DNA from: a bacterium
GTDB lineage: Bacteria; Zhuqueibacterota; QNDG01; JAFGCO01
NCBI GenBank assembly: GCA_016932575.1
Contig: JAFGCO010000072.1
Span: forward strand, 1 to 39,150
Reading direction: 5' to 3'
Length of the DNA: 39,150 bases
Of the stretch, positions 25,791 to 33,994 are shown one piece after another; position 1 is the first letter of the stretch, and every line of letters starts with the position of its first letter. A model generated the notes under the pieces. It had not been told where the DNA came from and made no database searches. It was given only the letters and a program-made list of their open reading frames with translations. Position numbers and translations under genes: made by a program.

Positions 25791-27536
25791 CTAGTGCTCA
25801 CTCTTCTCCGCCAGAGGCGCGGAATCCCAGATGAGATCTTCTGGCATTTTTGATTTGTCTAATAGATAATCATTCAGAACCAGATAATCCATACCCGTGC
25901 CTAAAAAGCAGCTGACGGCGTCTTCGGGCGATCCGACAATGGGTTCTCCGCGGATATTGAAAGACGTGTTCAGCACCACGGGCACGCCCGTGATTTTTCT
26001 GAACTCATCGATCAGGTTCCAGTATCTGGGATTGTATTGTCTGCTCACGGTCTGCACACGGCCCGTATGGTCCACATGGCTGATCGCAGCCACCTCATGC
26101 TCTTTTTCGGGCCTCACCTTGTAGACGAGAATCATGAAAGGCGACGGATAATCCACCTCAAAATAATCGGACACCCGTTCTTCTAAAATCGACGGCGCGA
26201 ACGGCCTGAAGCTCTCCCGATGCTTGACGCGCGAATTTAAAATATCCTTCATTTCCGCTTTGCGGGGATCCGCTAAAATACTGCGGTTGCCCAGAGCCCG
26301 GGGCCCCACTTCCATCCGCCCCTGAAACCAGCCCACGATCCTGCCGCCGGCAAGCAGTTCGGCTGTTTTCTCTGGCGCATTGTTTAATTTTTCATAAGGG
26401 ATGTTTTTTGATTTTAAAACCGTCTCAATCTGTGCATCCTCAAATGACGGGCCCCAGTATGCATGGGGCATTTGGGCCTTGCGCTCACCCCCGTATTTAT
26501 TGTGCAGAACGAGCGCCGTGCCCAGGGATGTGCCCGCGTCATTGGCAATGGGCTGAATATAAATATCCTTAAACGGCCCCTCGCTTAAGATGCGTCCGTT
26601 CATCACACTGTTCAGGGCCACGCCGCCGGCCATGCAGATCGTGTCCATGCCTGTTTCTTTATGCAGATATTCGGCGCAGTGCAGGCCCACCTCTTCGGTC
26701 ATGAGCTGAAGGGAAGCGGCAATGTCCGCATAGTGGGGATCCGTGGCCTTTTCTGTGGTACGTGCAGGGCCGAATTCCTCAATGAATTTTTTGGATACCC
26801 AGTGCCCCCTTCCCTTTTTATGAAAGTCAAAATAGCTGAGGTCCAGCTTGAACCCGCCTTCGGGCTTCAATTTGACGATTTTCCGGAATTCATTGATATA
26901 GATAGGCTTTCCGTAGGGGGCCAGTCCCATGACCTTGCCCTCGCCGGAAGCAAACTTAAAGCCCAGATATTCGGTGACAGATCCGTACAGCATGCCCATG
27001 GAATGGGGAAACCCGATTTCCTTAAGCAAATATATTCGGTTTTTTTTGCCGTATCCGTACCATGTGGATGTCCATTCACCCACGGCGTCAATGGAAAGAA
27101 TGGCGGCCTGTTCGAAGGGAGAAACCAGAAACGTGCTGGCCGCATGGGCCAGATGATGTTCCACGTATTCAAACCGGGTGTCCGCATGATCGAGGTTCAG
27201 GGATTTCCAGATCAGGTCCCTGATCTTCAGCATGGGGAAAAAATCTTTTTTGGTTCTTGACCGGACCAGCTCGATGGAATGCGGAAAATAGCGGAGTATG
27301 TGCCAGATGCGCTGGCCCACACCCAGGCTGGGATCCCAGTAATAGCCGACCATATCCAGCTGGCTGCCTTCAATGCCGGCTTCCTCAAGGCAGTATTTCA
27401 TGGCGTTAATGGGAAACGAGGTCGTATGTTTTTCACGGGTAAAGCGTTCTTCTTCGGCAATGGCCACAATCTCGCCGTCTTTCAGCAGGGCAGCAGCAGA
27501 GTCATGTCCGTAGCAGTCGATTCCTAATATATACAT
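25791..27536 (-). CDS. NodU/CmcH-family carbamoyltransferase
   Basis: A 581-residue O-carbamoyltransferase. The N-terminal Kae1/ASKHA-like domain starts LGIDCYGHDSAAALLKDG and carries EEERFTREKHTTSFP and the metal-binding HHLAHA at residues 127-132, expected to form the carbamoyl-adenylate intermediate. The C-terminal domain (from about 400) has GWFQGRMEVGPRALGNRSIL and HRESFRPFAPS, the NodU/TobZ/CmcH transferase signature, and NTSFNIRGEPIV. Length and motifs are complete. The gene abuts the GT39-like gene upstream (TGAATG). Known: relatives carbamoylate Nod factor, antibiotics, or sugars of surface glycans. Inference: it carbamoylates a sugar hydroxyl of this polysaccharide or of a lipid carrier intermediate. 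Higher GC than the 3-21 kb part. Confidence 0.92.
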   Translation of the reverse strand: MYILGIDCYGHDSAAALLKDGEIVAIAEEERFTREKHTTSFPINAMKYCLEEAGIEGSQLDMVGYYWDPSLGVGQRIWHILRYFPHSIELVRSRTKKDFFPMLKIRDLIWKSLNLDHADTRFEYVEHHLAHAASTFLVSPFEQAAILSIDAVGEWTSTWYGYGKKNRIYLLKEIGFPHSMGMLYGSVTEYLGFKFASGEGKVMGLAPYGKPIYINEFRKIVKLKPEGGFKLDLSYFDFHKKGRGHWVSKKFIEEFGPARTTEKATDPHYADIAASLQLMTEEVGLHCAEYLHKETGMDTICMAGGVALNSVMNGRILSEGPFKDIYIQPIANDAGTSLGTALVLHNKYGGERKAQMPHAYWGPSFEDAQIETVLKSKNIPYEKLNNAPEKTAELLAGGRIVGWFQGRMEVGPRALGNRSILADPRKAEMKDILNSRVKHRESFRPFAPSILEERVSDYFEVDYPSPFMILVYKVRPEKEHEVAAISHVDHTGRVQTVSRQYNPRYWNLIDEFRKITGVPVVLNTSFNIRGEPIVGSPEDAVSCFLGTGMDYLVLNDYLLDKSKMPEDLIWDSAPLAEKSEH

Positions 27537-28781
27537 TCAGTTCTCCTGGTTCACACTTATTTTTTTGTCCGGCAAATGCGCGATCGCGGCAGCGGCAAAC
27601 ATCATGACAAAGGGCATAATGGGCAGACGGTACCGTCCGGCAGTGACAAAGACAATATGAATGGCTGTGAAGTTTAAAAATATCAGATACGCAAATAATA
27701 AACGGTTCCTTTGTTTGCGGGTGAGTATCACGCCGATCAAGCAACATATCAGCAGAGGGTAATAGGTCAGCATAAAGACAATTTCATTCAGGATCTCTTT
27801 TCTTGAATACTGAAACTTAAAATGCGGGGACAAGTGCCACATCCACACAAACTGTTTCGGCAGCAGTTTCAGGAAACGGACCGGATCCTTTTTAATCTGT
27901 TCCATGGCTTTCTGTTTTAAAAACCGGTCCCATTCATATTCTGTATTGATCGAGTCAGGAAATTCCGGTGCGGGCGCGTACCGGTTGTCACTGACCGGAT
28001 CCACACCCGGACCCACGGCGCGCCAGAGTGACAGACCGGACTGGGTGGACAAAGGCACGAAATGACCGTGAATCAATGTGTTCCGGATGGACCAGGGACT
28101 AAGAATCAACAGGACAATCCCAAACAGAATCCCCCATTTTTGAACAGACTTGAAAAACAACTTGTGATGAATTAAAAAAACCGGGAACAGCAGAATCACG
28201 TAAGTAAAGGACGTGGCCCGGGTCAGCACAGACAGCCCCAGAAAAATTCCGGACAGGATGAGAAACCTGACATGATCTGTTTTGAAGTATTGGATCAGCA
28301 AATAAACGCCCCACATCAGCAGAAAAATAAACAGGGTTTCCGTGGCGATCCAGTTGGTCCAGCGCAGAAAATTGGGATAAACCGCAGCAATCACGCTTGC
28401 AATAAAGGCTGTTTTGCGATTAAATACCATTTTCGCGATCAGAAAAACCTGAACCGACAGCAGGGCGCCCATCAGGCATTGAAGGATTCGTACAAAAATA
28501 AAATTGAATCCGCTGATTTTAAAACATCCGGCTAAAAACAAAGGATAAAGCGGCATGCGCACGGAACGCACTTCATCTAAGATCGCGTACCGGATCTTCA
28601 CATAGCCCTTGCCGTCCAGCAGGTTCTGCGCGTACTCAATATACTGTTCCGAATCGAATCCCTCGGGCGAGTTGAAGCCCGTGACCATAATGCCGAAAAG
28701 AAGACGCAGCACCAGTGCCCCAATAAAAACGAAAGTCATGGGTTGACGAAGCACGTGAAAAAGTGGCTGAATACATTTCAT
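27537..28781 (-). CDS. GT39/PMT-like membrane glycosyltransferase
   Basis: A 414-residue polytopic protein with about ten membrane helices, of the dolichyl-phosphate-mannose/ArnT-like GT-C class (PMT_2). The first luminal loop contains GFDSEQYIEYAQNLLDGKGY with the acidic catalytic-type residues, then RMPLYPLFLAG, and RATSFTYVIL after the fifth helix. The periplasmic C-terminal loop includes YAPAPEFPDS. It overlaps the GT2 gene by four bases (ATGA), a typical pairing: GT2 makes a polyprenyl-phosphate sugar and the GT-C enzyme uses it on the periplasmic side. Inference: side-chain glycosylation of the polysaccharide or lipid A. The acceptor is unknown. Confidence 0.84.
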   Translation of the reverse strand: MKCIQPLFHVLRQPMTFVFIGALVLRLLFGIMVTGFNSPEGFDSEQYIEYAQNLLDGKGYVKIRYAILDEVRSVRMPLYPLFLAGCFKISGFNFIFVRILQCLMGALLSVQVFLIAKMVFNRKTAFIASVIAAVYPNFLRWTNWIATETLFIFLLMWGVYLLIQYFKTDHVRFLILSGIFLGLSVLTRATSFTYVILLFPVFLIHHKLFFKSVQKWGILFGIVLLILSPWSIRNTLIHGHFVPLSTQSGLSLWRAVGPGVDPVSDNRYAPAPEFPDSINTEYEWDRFLKQKAMEQIKKDPVRFLKLLPKQFVWMWHLSPHFKFQYSRKEILNEIVFMLTYYPLLICCLIGVILTRKQRNRLLFAYLIFLNFTAIHIVFVTAGRYRLPIMPFVMMFAAAAIAHLPDKKISVNQEN

Positions 28782-29980
28782 TGGACAGGCTTCATCTCCT
28801 TCATGGCATTGTCACGGTCCCGGAGCTCCTGCAGTATTTTAATTAAAAACGTTCCCATAAAAAGCTGAACGCCCACCAGAAACAGGGTGGTACCGGTGAT
28901 AATCAGGGACCAGTGCACCGTGATATTTTGAAACGCGATATATTGATAGACCGTGCGCCAGTTCAAGACAGCGGCAGCGATCATGAAGATGATTCCGACC
29001 TTGTCAAGGTGCATCATAAGCTCTGGTTTGAAAAGGGTCCGGTGCAGCTTGTCATCCGGCTGAATCTCCCGGCGATGCATAATCGACAGCACATTGTTCA
29101 TAAACGCGCCAAAATGCGTGATATTGATGCCCGTAATAAAAAAAACCATAATCACAAAAAACCGGTAAATATCCCGCTCAGGAATATGACCGGTCTGCAC
29201 ATATTCCATGACCGGTTTGACAGCGAGGATGATACCTAAAAAAAGAATGGTGAGCCCGATCATGCCAAAAAACTTGAGCGGATTGTACAGGCGCGCGATA
29301 CTTAAAATACTATTCAGGAAGCGGAATCCGTCTGTCACGGCATTGAGTTTGGATTTGCCCGTGCGCTCCGCGTAACAGATTGGCATCTCGATTATGTTAA
29401 GCCCTTCATGAAGCGCCTGCGTGCTCATGGCCGGTGTCATATTCAGTCCGTCCGGCAATGGGTAAAGTCTGGGCAGAATGGATTTTTTAAAAACACGCAT
29501 GCCGCTGGCCGTATCCGTGATCTTTCTGCCCACAATCCAGCTTAACAGGATCGCGAAGATCCGGTTTCCGATTTTCCGCTGAATGGGCATACCCGTATCT
29601 TTGCGCATCATGCGTGAACCGATCACAATATCCGCGTTTTTTTCAGTCAGTTCATGGCACATGTCAGCGAAAAATTCAGCGGAACAGGTGCCGTCCCCAT
29701 CCAGAAAAGCTAACAGACCGCCCCTGCCTTCAGCAAACCCTGTTTTCAGGGCGGCCCCGTATCCCCGGTTCCTCTCATGCTGAACGAGCCTGACGTTTTT
29801 AAACTGCTTCACAACAGAGGCGGTATTGTCTCTGGAGCCGTCATCCACCACAATGCATTCGATTTCAGACAAGCCAGGATTCTTTTTCAGAATTTCTGTT
29901 TTTGCCTCCAGAACATTCTGAATCGTCCCGGCTATGGCATCTTCTTCATTGTACGCGGGAATGACAATGGATAAGATCAA
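28778..29980 (-). CDS. GT2 polyprenyl-phosphate glycosyltransferase, DPM1-like, with membrane tail
   Basis: A 400-residue protein with an N-terminal GT2 domain: SIVIPAYNEEDAIAGTI at the start, VVDDGS at 44-49, and DGDG at 94-97 where the DxD motif normally is. GSRMMRKDTGMP and TDTASGMRVFKKSIL follow, and ERTGKSKL at about 206 is the conserved R-x-G-x-SK element of DPM1/GtrB-like enzymes. From about 238 four hydrophobic helices form a membrane domain. Known: such enzymes move a sugar from a nucleotide donor to undecaprenyl phosphate. The ATGA overlap with the GT39-like gene supports a two-step lipid-linked sugar system. Start by the canonical N-terminus. Confidence 0.86.
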   Translation of the reverse strand: MILSIVIPAYNEEDAIAGTIQNVLEAKTEILKKNPGLSEIECIVVDDGSRDNTASVVKQFKNVRLVQHERNRGYGAALKTGFAEGRGGLLAFLDGDGTCSAEFFADMCHELTEKNADIVIGSRMMRKDTGMPIQRKIGNRIFAILLSWIVGRKITDTASGMRVFKKSILPRLYPLPDGLNMTPAMSTQALHEGLNIIEMPICYAERTGKSKLNAVTDGFRFLNSILSIARLYNPLKFFGMIGLTILFLGIILAVKPVMEYVQTGHIPERDIYRFFVIMVFFITGINITHFGAFMNNVLSIMHRREIQPDDKLHRTLFKPELMMHLDKVGIIFMIAAAVLNWRTVYQYIAFQNITVHWSLIITGTTLFLVGVQLFMGTFLIKILQELRDRDNAMKEMKPVQ

Positions 29981-30147
29981 TGAGGTATCCTTAATTTTTT
30001 ATCAGACACTTCAAGAGGTGGTATTCTATAGCCATTGCCCAAAATGTTCTTCTTTCTTTATAATTGACTTTCAAGTTATTTCTCTTTTATGTACGGGTGG
30101 AGTTTCTGGCATCCGGAAAATCTCCGTTAAAAAATTCGAATTGAGTG

Positions 30148-30169
30148 AACGCCCGGAAGAACGGGTGTT
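30148..30169. repeat. Eight-pair hairpin
   Basis: AACGCCCG pairs with CGGGTGTT (one G-T wobble) around a six-base loop GAAGAA. Neither strand shows a following T tract, so it is not a clear terminator. It may be part of a dispersed intergenic element. Confidence 0.5.
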
Positions 30170-30325
30170 TGACCCCGTGAGATAAGCTTTACTATCTCAA
30201 TTGTAATCATCATTAAAAAGGTTCGATACGATTTTTATTGATTACATATAAACATTATATTTAACACTTCATCTCGTTCTCACGGTCCTGAGTTTGTGTG
30301 AAAAATTCAATACACATATAGTACA

Positions 30326-30420
30326 TGTCATTTCGAGCGAAGCGAGAAATCTTACTAAGCTTATTGTTATAAAAATGAATTTAAGATTTCTCATCCGCCC
30401 CAGGCGGATTCGAAATGACA
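30326..30420. repeat. REP/MITE-like palindromic element
   Basis: Left arm TGTCATTTCGAGCGAAGCGA (continuing GAAATCTTA) at 30326..30354 and right arm 30382..30420, which begins TAAGATTTCTC and ends CGAAATGACA. Outer ten bases and inner nine bases pair perfectly; the right arm holds an additional small GC hairpin (CCGCCCCAGGCGG). No gene inside. Similar TGTCATTTCGAGCG-type words are, to my knowledge, dispersed repeats in many environmental genomes. Confidence 0.65.
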
Positions 30421-30631
30421 AAAGAAGCCGCGTTTTTACACAGTCCCTCCTCCGTGGGAACGCATTCTCATGATGCTCTGCGTCATTGACAAATCGCTCA
30501 AAAGGTCACCCGGGGATCCATATAATATTTCGTACCTGACGGCACTTCGCCACTATAACTATCCACTGCTATAAATATCAAGCACCTGACAGCGCTTTAC
30601 CTTCTTTCCCAAGATCCGAAGAGCATTTAAA

Positions 30632-30664
30632 CCCCGGGTGTCGAGCGAAGCGAGTCCCCGGGTG
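30632..30664. repeat. CCCCGGGTG direct repeat around a GAGCGAAGCGAG word
   Basis: CCCCGGGTG at 30632..30640 and again at 30656..30664 flank TCGAGCGAAGCGAGT. The central word is the same as in the left arm of the 30326 palindrome, so the two belong to one repeat vocabulary. Confidence 0.5.
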
Positions 30665-30762
30665 TTTTACTGGTGCTTTTTTCTCCATTATTCCAATACA
30701 CTGCTTCTCCATTTTCAACATATTAGACACAACGACCCAAGGACTCAAAACATTCGACACTC

Positions 30763-32199
30763 TCACTCCGTCTTCTTTTGCATCACCCATTTGATATTAT
30801 CAATCGCGGTCCGGACAAACCACCAGATATACGAAATGCCGCCGGCATTTTTCATCAGGTTCCAGATCACCGAAGGACGGGCGTACCATTCCCTGAACGC
30901 GCGTTTCAGGCCCTTTTCGATCTCTCTCGCGGGCAGATCCGGATAACTGACATTGTACTGATCATTCATATCGAACGCATCCCAGTTGTCAGAAAGCAGC
31001 CACCCCTTTTCATGGGCTTCTTTGTAAAACGGCGTGCCCATATAAGGGGCTGCCACATGAAACAGCGTGAGTGTCAGCGGCAGTTCTTTGGAAAGGTCGA
31101 TGGTCTGCTGAATGGTCCCGCGGGTTTCACCCGGCAGGCCGATAATAAAATATCCCCAGTTTTTAATGCCGGCACGGTGCGCCTGATGAATGGATTCCCG
31201 TGTTTTCTGCAGAGTAATCCCTTTATTTGCATGATCAAGCACTTCCTGAGATCCGGATTCAAGGCCCCAGGCAATCAGCCAGCACCCGGCGGTTTTCATC
31301 AGCTTCAGCAAATCCTCATTCACGGTATCCACGCGGCTGTTGCAGGTCCACCGGACCTTCAGATTGGCCCCGATAATGCCTTCACAAAGCTCTGTCACCC
31401 ATTTTTTATTAAAGGTAAAAAGGTCTGCCTGAAACATGATATTTATCACATCCAGTTCATTTTGCAGCCATTCGAGCTCATGAATGATGGACCGGGCGGA
31501 CCGGTAACGCACCTTATGCCACGAAAGCACGGCTTCCACGCAAAATGAACAGTGAAAGGGGCACCCCCGGCTTGAAAGCACATAGGTATACCGTTTGCCG
31601 ATCAAGGGCATCTTATACCGGTTTAAAGGCAGCAGGTCATGCCTGGGAATGGGCAGGGAATCCAAATCCTGAATCACGGGGCTGTCAGGATTATTGACAA
31701 TTTGTCCGTTTCTGCGAAACACGATGCCGGGTACCTGATCGAGTTCTTTGTTTTTTTCACAGGCCTGAATCAGACCCGGAACGATCCCTTCAATTTCATT
31801 CTTTGCAATAAAATCCAGATCCGGAAATAAATTCATGGTTTCCAGGGGAAGCCCGGTGACATGAGGCCCGATGGCAATGGACCGGGCGCCCGCCTTTCTG
31901 GCAAAAGCAGCAACCCTTGCATCATTCTCTGCCGTGGGATCGGATATATGATGAACCACATACTTCGGATTCAGCGATTTGAACTTCTTTTCAAAATCAT
32001 GCCACGAGGTGCGTTCGGCAATGCAGTCCATGACAGCCACTTCAGCACCCAGTTCACTCATGACAGCCGCAGGATAAGCGAGACACGTTTGCGGCCAGAT
32101 CATGCCCTCATGGCTTTTTCTGCCCCGTCTGCAGATATCGCGGATCCAGATGGCACCGTCAGGGGACGGCGGATTGACAAATAAAATATCGGCTGCCAA
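30763..32199 (-). CDS. B12-binding radical SAM enzyme
   Basis: About 478 residues. The N-terminal part (1-130) is a B12-binding-type Rossmann domain: ILFVNPPSPDGAIWIRD, VMDCIAERTSW, and IAIGPHVTG. The radical SAM core has the cluster motif in SSRGCPFHCSFCVEAV, CX3CX2C, followed by GLESGSQEVL and YFIIGLPGET. A C-terminal helical segment with aromatic residues follows. I use TTG 32199 as start because GAGGT lies five bases before it and the product begins LAADILFVNPP as homologues do; the ATG at 32244 lies inside the transporter gene. Known: the class methylates or rearranges unactivated carbons (BchE, HpnP/HpnJ, methyltransferases). Inference: modifies a sugar or lipid in this pathway; no substrate can be named. 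Confidence 0.87.
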   Translation of the reverse strand: MAADILFVNPPSPDGAIWIRDICRRGRKSHEGMIWPQTCLAYPAAVMSELGAEVAVMDCIAERTSWHDFEKKFKSLNPKYVVHHISDPTAENDARVAAFARKAGARSIAIGPHVTGLPLETMNLFPDLDFIAKNEIEGIVPGLIQACEKNKELDQVPGIVFRRNGQIVNNPDSPVIQDLDSLPIPRHDLLPLNRYKMPLIGKRYTYVLSSRGCPFHCSFCVEAVLSWHKVRYRSARSIIHELEWLQNELDVINIMFQADLFTFNKKWVTELCEGIIGANLKVRWTCNSRVDTVNEDLLKLMKTAGCWLIAWGLESGSQEVLDHANKGITLQKTRESIHQAHRAGIKNWGYFIIGLPGETRGTIQQTIDLSKELPLTLTLFHVAAPYMGTPFYKEAHEKGWLLSDNWDAFDMNDQYNVSYPDLPAREIEKGLKRAFREWYARPSVIWNLMKNAGGISYIWWFVRTAIDNIKWVMQKKTE

Positions 32200-32208
32200 A
32201 ATTACCTC
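32197..32208 (-). promoter_or_regulatory. Ribosome binding site and TTG start of the radical SAM gene
   Basis: GAGGT (32204..32208 on the minus strand) sits within the last codons and stop of the transporter gene, and TTG follows at 32197..32199. This implies translational coupling of the two genes. Confidence 0.6.
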
Positions 32209-32615
32209 GTGATATGGCTTTTCACAAGAAAAAAGATACCGCAAATAATCAGGAGAACTCCGGCAATGCGGTGCATATTAATGGTTTCATGAAAGAAAAA
32301 CCGGCCGATGATCAAAGAAAACACATAGGTCAGGCTGACCATCGGCAATGCCAGGCTGAAATCCAGCTTGGACAATACATCCATCCAGGCAAGGGAGCTG
32401 AATCCGTAAAAAAGAAATCCGATGAGTATCCACGGCGTCTGAAAAACTTTCGGTATGTCTGCAGCGATGCGCGAAAGGTGAAATCCGCCGATCTGGGACA
32501 ATCCGTATTTTAAGGATGTCTGCGCAATCGTCAACAACAATATCGCCAAAAATCCCAGCAGAATTGTGCCTTTAATCAAAGGAAGCTCCCCTCTTATTTT
32601 TGTAAATGGTTTCAT
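32202..32615 (-). CDS. Small EamA/DMT-type membrane protein (ArnE/ArnF-like)
   Basis: A 137-residue protein with four hydrophobic helices (about residues 15-37, 58-78, 84-104, 112-132), the size and layout of half-length drug/metabolite transporters such as EmrE, ArnE and ArnF. TSLKYGLSQIGGF and LDFSLALPMVSLTYVFSLIIGRFFFHE resemble the conserved ends of helices 1 and 3-4 (the P-x-x-Y/F-x-x-S/G pattern and a Glu after helix 3). Known: ArnEF flips undecaprenyl-phosphate aminoarabinose. Inference: it flips a lipid-linked sugar used by the GT2/GT39-like pair 2 kb downstream; it overlaps the radical SAM ribosome site, so the two are co-translated. Confidence 0.75.
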   Translation of the reverse strand: MKPFTKIRGELPLIKGTILLGFLAILLLTIAQTSLKYGLSQIGGFHLSRIAADIPKVFQTPWILIGFLFYGFSSLAWMDVLSKLDFSLALPMVSLTYVFSLIIGRFFFHETINMHRIAGVLLIICGIFFLVKSHITR

Positions 32616-32713
32616 CGAAAGATCATTTTAAGTTTTATTGATTTTATATTTAATTGTTTCCTTCTCTACAGGGATACTTTATCGAAATAATTTCCCTTAT
32701 ACAAGAGCAACAT

Positions 32714-32911
32714 TTAATAATGTGTTTTCGGAAAATGTACCTGTAGGAATACCAAAAGTCCCTTGATGTATTTCTCAGCACATTGTTGTGCATGAAAGCA
32801 AATTGTATCTGTAGGCGGATTGTCCATCAACATTGTATGTTCAGCAGTAATTAAATCGTTCTCTGCTTTTTTTATCCATGCATTGACAACATTCGAACGA
32901 TCATCGTTCAT
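32714..32911 (-). pseudogene. Truncated HEPN-domain protein
   Basis: Sixty-five residues, about half of a PF05168-type HEPN domain (normally near 125-130). The N-terminal family core is clear: VVNAWIKKAENDLITAEHTM and CFHAQQCAEKYIKGLLVF, then FPKTH, where homologues go on into the second helical pair; here a Tyr and a stop follow. None of the following frames continues the fold, so the 3' part was deleted rather than shifted. ATG 32911 is chosen because it overlaps the nucleotidyltransferase end, the usual arrangement for this pair. Probably non-functional. Confidence 0.7.
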
Positions 32912-33224
32912 AAAGCACCTTTCCCTGATGAGCAGCGGTGTATACAATAGATCCGGCAAAATCTTTAAATCGATTAAACTCTTCAGGTGTTTTTACAATA
33001 ATATCCTTTGGAATTCCAGATCCTTTGAGAATACGTCGAATGGGTACAGCTCTTTTATGAGGAGGCATATTTGTATCTAAAATTACCATAAGATCAATAT
33101 CACTATTTATATTTGCTTCTCCCGTAGAATAAGAACCAAATAAAATGATTCTTTCAGGATTAAAATTGGTTTTTATTTTATCAACCATTTTACTTAAAAT
33201 AGAGTCAACGTTCATTGTATCCAT
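32901..33224 (-). CDS. Minimal nucleotidyltransferase (MNT), partner of a decayed HEPN gene
   Basis: A 107-residue polymerase-beta-like nucleotidyltransferase. GSX10DXD is complete (G30-S31, D42 and D44 in SDIDLMVI), and DIIVKTPEEF supplies the third acidic position. ATG 33224 follows AGGGC at eight bases. It overlaps the truncated HEPN frame by 11 bases. Known: MNT/HEPN pairs are toxin-antitoxin modules of type VII. Here the putative toxin is broken and the MNT intact, which is the survivable direction of decay. It is a second, distinct module from mntA-hepT at the left end. Confidence 0.82.
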   Translation of the reverse strand: MDTMNVDSILSKMVDKIKTNFNPERIILFGSYSTGEANINSDIDLMVILDTNMPPHKRAVPIRRILKGSGIPKDIIVKTPEEFNRFKDFAGSIVYTAAHQGKVLYER

Positions 33225-33249
33225 TGTCTTGCCCTATCATGATTTTTAG

Positions 33250-33280
33250 AGACGCAAAGAGCGCAAAGAAAAGAAAGACC
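33250..33280. repeat. GACGCAAAGAGCGCAAAG word repeat
   Basis: Imperfect nine-base word (GACGCAAAG, AGCGCAAAG, then decayed copies) in the 120-base gap after the DUF5615 gene. A similar run lies at 36607..36633. No coding potential. Confidence 0.5.
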
Positions 33281-33344
33281 AAAAAGACAAGAGTAAAGAA
33301 TCTTCAAAACTAAAAACATCAAAATTTGGATTAAACAACGACAC

Positions 33345-33701
33345 TTATTTAAACATGCCTATTTTTCTCCTACGGATATGCTTTTCAGTGAGAACCATGA
33401 AATAATCGGCCAAAGTAGTTTTATGACTCCTTAATAATTCCAGCAATTTTTCTTTTGCTACATTCTCATCCAATATCCTAATTAACACAACACCTTTCAC
33501 TTTGATAAAATGACGAAATACCAATTCACCAAAATCTTTATCATAAGTAATGATGATTCTAGAATCTTTAACAGCCAATTGAATAACAGCTTCATCACTG
33601 ATGCCTCTATTTGATTCCCGAATCCATAAAATATCAAAATGATTTTCTTTTAGAAAGTCAAAAACAGATCTTGGAACATTTTCATCAAGAAGCAATTTCA
33701 T
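33345..33701 (-). CDS. DUF5615 PIN-like toxin
   Basis: A 118-residue Mut7-C/PIN-like protein. LLLDENVPRSVFDFL at the N-terminus, ISDEAVIQLA (the second acidic position) and IIITYDKDFGELVF give the acidic residues D6, E7, D36-E37 and the D-x-D-F motif typical of the family. The ATG follows the DUF433 stop by three bases (TAAATAATG), the standard antitoxin-then-toxin order. Known: predicted RNases of VapC-like toxin-antitoxin pairs; few are tested. The C-terminal RRRKIG is basic and may contact RNA. Confidence 0.84.
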   Translation of the reverse strand: MKLLLDENVPRSVFDFLKENHFDILWIRESNRGISDEAVIQLAVKDSRIIITYDKDFGELVFRHFIKVKGVVLIRILDENVAKEKLLELLRSHKTTLADYFMVLTEKHIRRRKIGMFK

Positions 33702-33704
33702 TAT

Positions 33705-33935
33705 TTAAAGTGCTTCCAGAATTTCTTCATTGGCAATAAATTCAGATGCATAAATAAGAGCAGCTTTAATATCATCTGCATGCAAATCATATTCTTTACA
33801 GATTTTTACAAAGTCATCACCATCCGATAACTTTTCCAGAATGAGTTCAACTGAAATCCTTGTTCCTCGAATGACAGGTTTGCCACAAAGAACTTTTGGA
33901 TCGCTTTCAATTCTTTTTAAAAGGTCTTTGTTCAT
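33705..33935 (-). CDS. DUF433 antitoxin
   Basis: A 76-residue DUF433 protein. IESDPKVLCGKPVIRGTRIS is the family signature, followed by LILEKLSDGDDFVKIC and ALIYASEF, forming a small helix-turn-helix-like fold. It precedes the DUF5615 gene by three bases. Known: DUF433 proteins act as antitoxins to PIN-like partners and probably bind their own promoter. The pair stands between two polysaccharide genes, the epimerase at 34918 and the MNT/HEPN module, suggesting insertion. Confidence 0.84.
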   Translation of the reverse strand: MNKDLLKRIESDPKVLCGKPVIRGTRISVELILEKLSDGDDFVKICKEYDLHADDIKAALIYASEFIANEEILEAL

Positions 33936-33994
33936 TGTATTTTTTCCTATAGATTTGAATTAATCTGTTTTTATTCCTTTTCAATAATATCCCC

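Larger units (their letters stand above)
29981..30762. other. 782-base gene-free gap with palindromes and word repeats
   Basis: No protein or RNA gene is recognised. From left to right it holds a perfect-looking hairpin at 30148..30169, a large inverted repeat at 30326..30420, a nine-base direct repeat around a shared GAGCGAAGCGAG word at 30632..30664, and GACTC-type words at 30733..30762 leading into the radical SAM stop. It separates the radical SAM/transporter pair from the GT2 operon, so promoters for the latter may lie at its left end; I cannot name one with confidence. Confidence 0.6.

Noticed and set aside
26661-27260. A 199-residue plus-strand open frame opposite the carbamoyltransferase
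   Set aside because: It is antisense to a clear NodU/CmcH gene with full motifs; the translated product shows no recognisable domain and arises from the GC-rich codon pattern.
29934-30185. Plus-strand open frame overlapping the GT2 start and the adjoining gap
   Set aside because: It reads antisense through the GT2 N-terminus and then through the 30148 hairpin; no domain is visible.
30778-31548. A 256-residue plus-strand open frame opposite the radical SAM gene
   Set aside because: Antisense shadow of a gene with an intact CX3CX2C motif; no ribosome site and no family resemblance.
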